Origin: Caulobacterales bacterium | Lineage (GTDB): Bacteria; Pseudomonadota; Alphaproteobacteria; Caulobacterales; Caulobacteraceae | DNA: 5,616 nt | Assembly (NCBI GenBank): GCA_947480815.1 | Contig: CANKEA010000098.1 | Coordinates: 1-5,616, forward strand | Reading direction: 5' to 3' | Part shown: positions 1-4,814 of the stretch, one piece after another | Layout: each line of letters opens with the position of its first letter | How positions within the stretch are numbered: the stretch's first letter is position 1 | Position numbers and translations under genes: made by a program | The notes under the pieces: generated by a model | Databases searched by the model: none | Seen by the model: only the letters and a program-made list of their open reading frames with translations | What the model was told of the DNA's origin: nothing

Positions 1-1132
1 AGGCGTCGGCACGGGCGAGCAAGCCGTCGCGGTCACGCACCTGTAAACCTATGGCGCAGACTGAAGGGCCATGCAGATGATGATAATAATGAGCAAAGGA
101 ATCCGGACTGGTATTTAGCACGATATGGGCGCGTCCCTGGCGGTAGAGATCGACGTCACGGTCGTGATAGGTGCCGATATGGGCAAAGCCCAGGACCGTC
201 AGCCCGTCATGCAAGGCCTTGCCGGTTGTCGCGTCGACGGCGAATTCGACGAAGGCCACCTGCTCTATCTTCGGTGGCGGCGGCGGATCGATCAGGTTCG
301 AGCGGTCAGAGATCGACACAAGCGGCCGTACACGCTCCTCGACAAACAGGAGTGAACGCTTCGCCTCCAAGGCGCTTTGCCGGTTAGGCGCGGCGCGCAG
401 TTCGTCATTGAAAACCTCAATCGACAGCGGCCCATCATAGCCGGCGCGGATCGCCGCAGCGGTAAACCCGGCGATGTCGAGATTGCCCTGGCCCGGCAAG
501 CAACGGAAATGCCGGCCGATCTGGCGCACATCCATGTCCAGCCGCGGCGCGTCTGACAACTGCAGGTGAAACAGTTTTTCCGCTGGAATGATCGCGAACC
601 CGGCAGGATCGTCGCCGACCGCCAGGGTGTGGAAACTATCGAGGATCAGGCCAAGTGCCGGGTGGTCGGCCATCGACACAATGCGCCAAGCATCGTGGTA
701 GCTTTTCACGTGGGCACCCCAGGCCACCGCCTCGTAGCCGATCTTTAAGCCACGCTCTGCGGCAACGTCCGCCATGGCCCTCAGTTGGGCGGCGGCCCGT
801 GCATCATCGGCTATGGCATGGGCAGAGGCGTTGGACGACACCAGCATCATGGGCGCGCCCAGCGCGAGCATCAGGTCGAACTTGCGTGTAGCACGGTCGA
901 GATTCTTGGCGAAGACCGCGTCGGGTACGGCCTCGAAATCAAAAAAGGGCTGGAACAGTGAGATGCCCAGGTTGAGTTGCCCGGCCAACTCCCTCAGGTC
1001 GGCAGGCGTCCCGTCAAAAAAGGCCAGCTCATTCTCGAAAATTTCGAACAGGTCGAACTTGGCAGCGGCGATCGCGTACAGCTTTTCCTGCAGCCCGCCG
1101 CTGAGCGAAACGGTAGCGATCGAGTGGCGCAT
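1..1132 (-). CDS. quiC: 3-dehydroshikimate dehydratase, QuiC1 type (partial, 3' end beyond window)
   Basis: Predicted to dehydrate 3-dehydroshikimate to protocatechuate, the step that feeds quinate and shikimate into aromatic catabolism in the cytoplasm. I translated the minus strand from the ATG at 1132: 377 codons are open to the window edge. The N-terminus (MRHSIATVSLSGGLQEKL) is typical of the QuiC1 family as I recall it. Residues 1 to about 270 form a sugar-phosphate isomerase-like TIM barrel. E134 (GYEAVAW), D165 (LDSFHT), Q191 and E239 (SIEVFND) fall where this family binds its divalent metal, and H168 is nearby. A proline-rich linker (281-290, DPPPPPK) leads into a VOC/4-hydroxyphenylpyruvate dioxygenase-like domain, of which only the first ~87 residues are seen. 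The family is usually about 630 aa, so roughly 250 residues are missing. An in-frame ATG at 1147 would add five residues; neither start has a clear Shine-Dalgarno, and I prefer 1132 from family N-termini. The gene is divergent from the dehydrogenase gene at 1305. Confidence 0.9.
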   Translation of the reverse strand, partial: MRHSIATVSLSGGLQEKLYAIAAAKFDLFEIFENELAFFDGTPADLRELAGQLNLGISLFQPFFDFEAVPDAVFAKNLDRATRKFDLMLALGAPMMLVSSNASAHAIADDARAAAQLRAMADVAAERGLKIGYEAVAWGAHVKSYHDAWRIVSMADHPALGLILDSFHTLAVGDDPAGFAIIPAEKLFHLQLSDAPRLDMDVRQIGRHFRCLPGQGNLDIAGFTAAAIRAGYDGPLSIEVFNDELRAAPNRQSALEAKRSLLFVEERVRPLVSISDRSNLIDPPPPPKIEQVAFVEFAVDATTGKALHDGLTVLGFAHIGTYHDRDVDLYRQGRAHIVLNTSPDSFAHYYHHLHGPSVCAIGLQVRDRDGLLARADA

Positions 1133-1232
1133 GGCTAGTGGTAACATCGCAGGACAGGACGGAACACGGCGTTTCCTCATATCGGATCGCGGCTTATTGT
1201 GCGCTTTCACCGCTTGAGCAAAGCACGAAATA

Positions 1233-1238
1233 AATATA
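1233..1238 (-). promoter_or_regulatory. Possible -10 element for quiC (TATATT on the minus strand)
   Basis: Read on the minus strand, this is TATATT within GTTATATTTATTTCG, the most AT-rich stretch of the gap and a 5/6 match to the sigma-70 -10 consensus. At 17 bp upstream the sequence is AGTCAA, a poor -35, so the promoter would be weak or activator-dependent. The GTACGTAC palindrome lies in the spacer, where a bound repressor would block RNA polymerase. This is a motif-level call only. Confidence 0.3.
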
Positions 1239-1246
1239 ACCCACCA

Positions 1247-1254
1247 GTACGTAC
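1247..1254. promoter_or_regulatory. Candidate operator: perfect palindrome GTACGTAC
   Basis: An 8-bp perfect inverted repeat (GTAC|GTAC) lies in the divergent gap, just upstream of the AT-rich candidate -10 of quiC and about 50 bp before the dehydrogenase start codon. The symmetry does not extend beyond 8 bp: the flanking bases are A and A. Catabolic divergent gene pairs are often controlled by a dimeric regulator that binds such a site. Which regulator family applies cannot be told from this sequence, and an 8-bp palindrome can arise by chance. Confidence 0.3.
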
Positions 1255-1290
1255 ATTGACTAGGGGCAACCGCGCCGCTCCGGCAACAAT

Positions 1291-1295
1291 AGGGA
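1291..1295 (+). promoter_or_regulatory. Shine-Dalgarno AGGGA supporting the GTG start at 1305
   Basis: AGGGA lies 9 nt before the GTG at 1305. The next in-frame start, the ATG at 1326, is preceded by a pyrimidine-rich CTTCCCCCGGTTTC with no Shine-Dalgarno. This favours the GTG as the true start. Confidence 0.55.
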
Positions 1296-1304
1296 TTATT
1301 CGCC

Positions 1305-2150
1305 GTGACCGCTTCCCCCGGTTTCATGATCGGCTTGATCGGCTCAGGGATCGCGGCCTCGCGCACCCCGGCCATGCACATGGCTGAAGGCGCGCGCCAA
1401 GGCATGGGTTACGTCTATAATCGAATTGACCTCACAGCCCTCGGTTTGAGCGCAAAGGCCCTGCCAACCCTGCTCGCCGAAGCCAAGAGCCAGGGCTACA
1501 ATGGCCTCAACATTACGCACCCCTGCAAACAGGCTGTAATCCCGCTTCTCGATGAGCTTTCCAGCGATGCCCTCGCCATCGGGGCGGTGAATACCGTCGT
1601 AATCCGCGGCGCTCGAACCACGGGGCACAACACAGACTGGTGGGGTTTTCGTGACGGATTCATGCGTGGCCTGCCCAATGCAGACCTGAGCGATGTACTT
1701 CAGTTGGGCGCGGGCGGTGCCGGGTCTGCGGTGGCCTATGCCCTGAAGAAAATGGGCGCACGCAACTTGATGATTTTCGACATCGACTCCTCCAAGGCCG
1801 ATGCCTTAGCGGCCCAGCTCAATGCCCATTTTGGCAGCGGCACGACGGCGGTCGCCGATCCTGCCACGGCTGCGGCAAGGGCCACAGGCCTTGTTCAAAC
1901 CACCCCGATCGGCATGGATGCCCATCCGGGGATGCCGATCCCGGCAGAGGCCATTGATCCGCATCACTGGTGCGCAGAAATTATTTATTTCCCTCTGGAG
2001 ACAGAGTTCCTGCGTCAGGCCAGGGCCAAAGGGTGCCGAATCGTGGATGGCTCTGGCATGGCGGTGGGTCAGGCCGTGCGGGCGTTCGAACTGTTCACGG
2101 GCGTCATGCCCGACGCCGAGGCGATGCGAACCACATTGTTCGCGGCCTAG
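1305..2150 (+). CDS. aroE: AroE-family quinate/shikimate dehydrogenase, probably catabolic and NAD-dependent
   Basis: Predicted to oxidise shikimate (and possibly quinate) to the 3-dehydro compound, the substrate supplier for the divergent quiC. At 281 aa it has normal AroE length. The substrate-binding N-domain has SRTPAMH at 19-25, with Thr where biosynthetic AroE usually has Ser in its SxS pair. The catalytic Lys is K75 (NITHPCK), followed by N96 (GAVNT) and D111 (NTDWWGF). The Rossmann domain has GAGGAG at 135-140. After the second strand comes FDIDSSK, with D159/D161 in place of the NRT motif that binds the NADP phosphate in E. coli AroE; an acid here predicts NAD use. The pattern resembles the Corynebacterium QsuD-like class from memory. 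Translation starts at GTG, chosen for its Shine-Dalgarno. The symbol is the family name; a dedicated biosynthetic role is less likely given the neighbour and the NAD signature. The gene ends 32 bp from the convergent ThDP gene. Confidence 0.88.
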   Translation: MTASPGFMIGLIGSGIAASRTPAMHMAEGARQGMGYVYNRIDLTALGLSAKALPTLLAEAKSQGYNGLNITHPCKQAVIPLLDELSSDALAIGAVNTVVIRGARTTGHNTDWWGFRDGFMRGLPNADLSDVLQLGAGGAGSAVAYALKKMGARNLMIFDIDSSKADALAAQLNAHFGSGTTAVADPATAAARATGLVQTTPIGMDAHPGMPIPAEAIDPHHWCAEIIYFPLETEFLRQARAKGCRIVDGSGMAVGQAVRAFELFTGVMPDAEAMRTTLFAA

Positions 2151-2182
2151 CGACTTAAAATTAGACCACCGCCTGCCCGCGC
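2151..2182. other. Convergent intergenic gap without a clear terminator
   Basis: These 32 bp separate the stop codons of two genes that face each other. CCACC at 2166-2170 could pair with GGTGG at 2186-2190, inside the 3' end of the ThDP gene, but the loop is 15 nt, the stem is only 5 bp, and no T-run follows on either strand. I do not call an intrinsic terminator; the two transcripts may overlap at their ends. Confidence 0.4.
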
Positions 2183-3940
2183 CTAGGTGGCGACGTGGTG
2201 GACCGTCTTGCCGGGAGAATAGATGTCCATGATGTTCCAGTGACCACTGGTCGGCACGGGGGCGTTTTCCATGATCACATCCAGCACATAGGGCTTTCCG
2301 CTAGCGATGGCCCGCTCGAGCGCCGGCTTGAACTGGTCGGCGCTGCTGATTTTCTCGCCGTCAACGCCATAAGCCCGAGCGATTGCGGTGTAGTCCGGCG
2401 AATAGGGCTGGCCATTCTTTTCAAAAATCGTGCCCAGTGTGGTGCCATAATGGGCCTTCTGCAGGCCAGCGATGGTGCCAAAGGCATGGTTGTTCATCAC
2501 CACCCAGATGACCGCAATGTCTTCCTCGAAGGCTGTGGCCAGGAGGGACGGGTTCTGGCCAAAGCCGCCGTCGCCGACCATCGAGACGACGACGCGGTGC
2601 GGTGCGGCGAGCTTGGCACCCAAGGCCGCTGGGGCCCCGAAACCCATGGTGGCATAGCCGCCGGGCGTGAGTATCGAGCCGGGGGTGTAGATCGGGAACT
2701 GCTGGCCAACTCCATTCTTGTTCCAGCCAACATCGGTTGTGATGATAGCATCGCGCGGCAGCACAGCACGGGTATCGGCCAAAATTCGCTCAGGCCGCAT
2801 CGGAAACTGGTCGGAGACCTGAGCGGCGGCATTGCTGGCCTTGAATTCGGTCTGGAAGGCCGCGATCTCGGCCTTGAGCTTCGTGGCGTCACGCCCCTGT
2901 GGATAGAGCGTGCGGGCGATGCGCAACAAAGTGGCTAGGCCCGACTTCAGATCGCTGATCGCGCCAATCTCGACCGGGAAGTTGCGGCCAATCTCCTCCG
3001 GGTCGATGTCCACATGGATCAGTTTCGACGTAGAGAAATCGAACGTGTATTCGGGCTCCCACGAACTGCAGTCGGCTTCCTTGAAACTGGTGCCAAGGCC
3101 CAGAACCCAGTCGGCGGTGCGGGTCTTTTCATTGGTGAAGGCCGCACCCCAGAAGCCCGTCATGCCCAGGATCAAGGGATTGTCGTCACTGACGCATCCC
3201 TTCCCCATCAGGGAATGAGCAATCGGAATTGCTAGGTGTTCGGCGAAAGCCGCCAAGTCGTTTGACGCCCGGGCCAACAGCACCCCTCCGCCCGCATAGA
3301 TCACCGGCCTGTCGGCATTGGCCATGGTAGTAACGATCCGCTCGGCGGTCGCTTCGTCAATGGTCGCTCTGGCGGCGTTGCGTTCCCCGCCAACAAGGCG
3401 CTCGAACAACTTTGTGTCGACACTCTTGGAGAAGATATCCATCGGCACGTCGATCAGCACGGGGCCCGGACGGCCGCTCTCGGCCAAGCGGAAAGCCTTA
3501 TCGAGAATTTCCGGAAACAGGTCTGCGCGCTCCACGCGCCAGACGCGTTTGCAGAACGGGCGATAGATTTCCGACTGCTGGGCGTCGCCATGCAGGTTCA
3601 CTTCCTGGTGCGGATGTTTGCCATAGTAGTGGCTCGGAATATCGCCAGCTATCACCACCATGGGGATCGAATCCAATGCCGCATTGGCGACGCCGGTCGC
3701 CGCATTGGTCAGCCCAGGGCCAAGGTGGCTGAGCAGTACCGATGCCTTGCCGGTGACCCGCGCATAACCGTCGGCCATGTGCGCACTGATCTGCTCATGA
3801 CGCACATTGACGAACTTGATCGGGCTATTGCTCAACGCCGTCAGGACAGCAATGTTGGTGTGACCGCACAGGCCAAAGATGTGCGTTATGCCCCGGCGTT
3901 CGAGGTCTCTGACCAGCTGGTGCGAAATCAGGTCTTCCAT
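2183..3940 (-). CDS. Thiamine-diphosphate-dependent enzyme, acetolactate synthase/decarboxylase superfamily
   Basis: A 585-aa cytoplasmic enzyme with the full three-domain layout of the family: an N-terminal pyrimidine-binding domain (about 1-170), a central domain (about 190-345) and a C-terminal diphosphate-binding domain (about 385-560). The catalytic Glu is E49 in VRHEQ. Q112-E113 matches the FQE region of acetolactate synthases. The Mg/ThDP motif runs from GDG (456-458) to NN (483-484). The family does decarboxylation or carboligation of 2-oxo acids, or acts on acyl-CoA such as oxalyl-CoA; I cannot assign the substrate. A biosynthetic acetolactate synthase is unlikely, because no small regulatory subunit follows and the operon is catabolic. 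The ATG at 3940 has AGGA 5 nt upstream, within GAGGGTAGGA. This is the last visible gene of a minus-strand operon, 40 bp after the citryl-CoA lyase-like gene. Glyoxylate carboligase, oxalyl-CoA decarboxylase and benzoylformate decarboxylase are alternatives that I cannot exclude. Confidence 0.85.
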   Translation of the reverse strand: MEDLISHQLVRDLERRGITHIFGLCGHTNIAVLTALSNSPIKFVNVRHEQISAHMADGYARVTGKASVLLSHLGPGLTNAATGVANAALDSIPMVVIAGDIPSHYYGKHPHQEVNLHGDAQQSEIYRPFCKRVWRVERADLFPEILDKAFRLAESGRPGPVLIDVPMDIFSKSVDTKLFERLVGGERNAARATIDEATAERIVTTMANADRPVIYAGGGVLLARASNDLAAFAEHLAIPIAHSLMGKGCVSDDNPLILGMTGFWGAAFTNEKTRTADWVLGLGTSFKEADCSSWEPEYTFDFSTSKLIHVDIDPEEIGRNFPVEIGAISDLKSGLATLLRIARTLYPQGRDATKLKAEIAAFQTEFKASNAAAQVSDQFPMRPERILADTRAVLPRDAIITTDVGWNKNGVGQQFPIYTPGSILTPGGYATMGFGAPAALGAKLAAPHRVVVSMVGDGGFGQNPSLLATAFEEDIAVIWVVMNNHAFGTIAGLQKAHYGTTLGTIFEKNGQPYSPDYTAIARAYGVDGEKISSADQFKPALERAIASGKPYVLDVIMENAPVPTSGHWNIMDIYSPGKTVHHVAT

Positions 3941-3945
3941 GGTCG

Positions 3946-3955
3946 TCCTACCCTC
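3946..3955 (-). promoter_or_regulatory. Shine-Dalgarno of the ThDP enzyme gene
   Basis: On the minus strand this reads GAGGGTAGGA. Its AGGA ends 5 nt before the ATG at 3940, which supports that start and independent ribosome loading after the hairpin at the end of the preceding gene. Confidence 0.6.
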
Positions 3956-3971
3956 GAAGTCTCTGTCCGTG

Positions 3972-3990
3972 GGACCGCGCTCAGCGGTCC
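3972..3990 (-). other. Perfect 7-bp hairpin over the citryl-CoA lyase-like stop codon
   Basis: GGACCGC (3972-3978) and GCGGTCC (3984-3990) are exact inverse complements separated by a 5-nt loop that contains the TGA stop of the upstream gene (3981-3983). Six of the seven pairs are G-C. No U-run follows in the transcribed direction, so it is not a standard intrinsic terminator. It could stabilise the upstream mRNA end, mark a processing site, or tune expression of the ThDP gene relative to the first two genes. Confidence 0.5.
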
Positions 3991-4814
3991 AGTTTGCGTT
4001 TGGCCGGTCCGGCGTAGGTGAAGGGGATGTCTTTTGGCATGGGCCCTTTCATTCGCTTTCCAGCGGTTGTCTGTTCCCAGGCGTGGGCCAGGATCCCGAC
4101 CGAGCGCGACAGGATGAAAAGCCCCCGACCCATCGGCGGTGCGAACCCGAGTTCGCAGAAGATCACCGCGGTTGCCCCATCGATGTTCATCGGAATTGGC
4201 TTTTGTGTGCGCCGCTGGATGGCGGCCTCCACTTCCCGTCCGATGGCGACGTAACCTCCCCCAACAATGCCCTGCCCCGCGGCCGCCTCAACCAAGCTCA
4301 ACAACGGTGCGGCGCGCGGATCGACCGGGTGGAAACGATGACCAAATCCGGCAATGATCTTTCCCTTGGCAGCGATGGTCTCGGCTAGCGCCGAATCCGC
4401 AGCATCGGAGAGCCTAATCCCAGCATCGAGTTTAGAACGTACCAGTTCGTACAAGACCATACAATCCTGGCCGGCACCGCCATGTGTATCGCCCAAAACA
4501 TTTATGGCGCTGGCCATGGCGTTGTTAAGGCTGATACCGCAGGTGCTGGCCATCCGGGCGATGGCAATCGAAGGCGCATGGGGTCCATGATCAACCGAGG
4601 CGACCAGGGCAGCTTCCAAGAGCCTGGCCTGTGACGGCGTAGGCAGGTCGCCGCGTGTCATCAGCCAGATCATTTCCGGAAAGCTGATCTTGCCGATCAA
4701 ATCCTGAATCTCGTAGCCGCGGATCGCGATCTCGCCGGGGTGGATGTCGATGATCGAGGTTTCCCACCAGTCAGAAGCCGATTGCACGACCGCGTCGGAG
4801 TCTTTCGCGCTCAA
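3981..4814 (-). CDS. Citryl-CoA lyase-like protein (short citrate synthase fold)
   Basis: Predicted to cleave a citryl-CoA-like thioester to acetyl-CoA plus a 2-oxo acid such as oxaloacetate, or to run the reverse Claisen condensation. At 277 aa it matches the short stand-alone form related to the C-terminal lyase module of ATP-citrate lyase, not full citrate synthases of about 430 aa. The three catalytic residues of the citrate synthase fold are present: H111 (GDTHGGAGQ), H159 (GFGHRFHP) and D212 (NIDGATA). Substrate-binding arginine candidates are R167 (DPRAAPL) and R237 (ILSRSVG). The N-terminal WWETSIIDIHPGEIAIRGY block is typical of this subgroup. It starts with TTG, four bases overlapping the end of the CoA-transferase gene, with AAAGGGG 6 nt upstream. 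Citrate synthase or methylcitrate synthase activity is less likely because the large-domain insertions are absent. The physiological acyl group is unknown, but the upstream CoA-transferase probably makes its thioester substrate. Confidence 0.85.
   Translation of the reverse strand: MSAKDSDAVVQSASDWWETSIIDIHPGEIAIRGYEIQDLIGKISFPEMIWLMTRGDLPTPSQARLLEAALVASVDHGPHAPSIAIARMASTCGISLNNAMASAINVLGDTHGGAGQDCMVLYELVRSKLDAGIRLSDAADSALAETIAAKGKIIAGFGHRFHPVDPRAAPLLSLVEAAAGQGIVGGGYVAIGREVEAAIQRRTQKPIPMNIDGATAVIFCELGFAPPMGRGLFILSRSVGILAHAWEQTTAGKRMKGPMPKDIPFTYAGPAKRKLDR

Larger units (their letters stand above)
1133..1304. promoter_or_regulatory. Divergent control region between quiC and the dehydrogenase gene
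   Basis: This 172-bp non-coding gap separates two outward-facing catabolic genes and must hold the promoters of both unless they are read from further away. It contains an AT-rich patch at 1229-1239, a palindrome at 1247-1254 and a Shine-Dalgarno for the plus-strand gene at 1291-1295. The part nearest quiC (1133-1228) would be a transcribed leader of about 95 nt if the AT-rich patch is its -10 region. That leader contains an imperfect stem (1199-1226, GTGC-CTTT against AAAG-CAC) that I regard as weak. No regulator gene is visible in the window. Confidence 0.6.

Noticed and set aside
774..1217. 147-codon open frame on the plus strand
   Set aside because: It is antisense to the 5' part of quiC and runs into the divergent control region. 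The quiC frame carries conserved metal-binding residues; this one is Ser/Arg/Ala-rich and shows no domain.
1256..1290. Rightward sigma-70 promoter from TTGACT (1256-1261) with AACAAT (1285-1290)
   Set aside because: The -35-like hexamer is good (5/6), but the spacer would be 23 bp, too long, and no better -10 is found at 16-18 bp.
1326..1328. ATG as alternative start of the dehydrogenase
   Set aside because: No Shine-Dalgarno precedes it, while the GTG at 1305 has AGGGA at 9 nt.
2166..2190. Bidirectional terminator between the convergent genes
   Set aside because: Only a 5-bp stem with a 15-nt loop and no T-run on either strand.
2195..2938. 247-codon open frame on the plus strand
   Set aside because: It lies wholly antisense to the ThDP enzyme gene, which has clear motifs. 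Its translation has no recognisable domain and is the usual shadow frame of a GC-rich gene.
3590..4388. Overlapping plus-strand open frames across the ThDP and lyase-like genes
   Set aside because: They are antisense to two well-supported genes and cross their junction, with no domain or convincing start signals.
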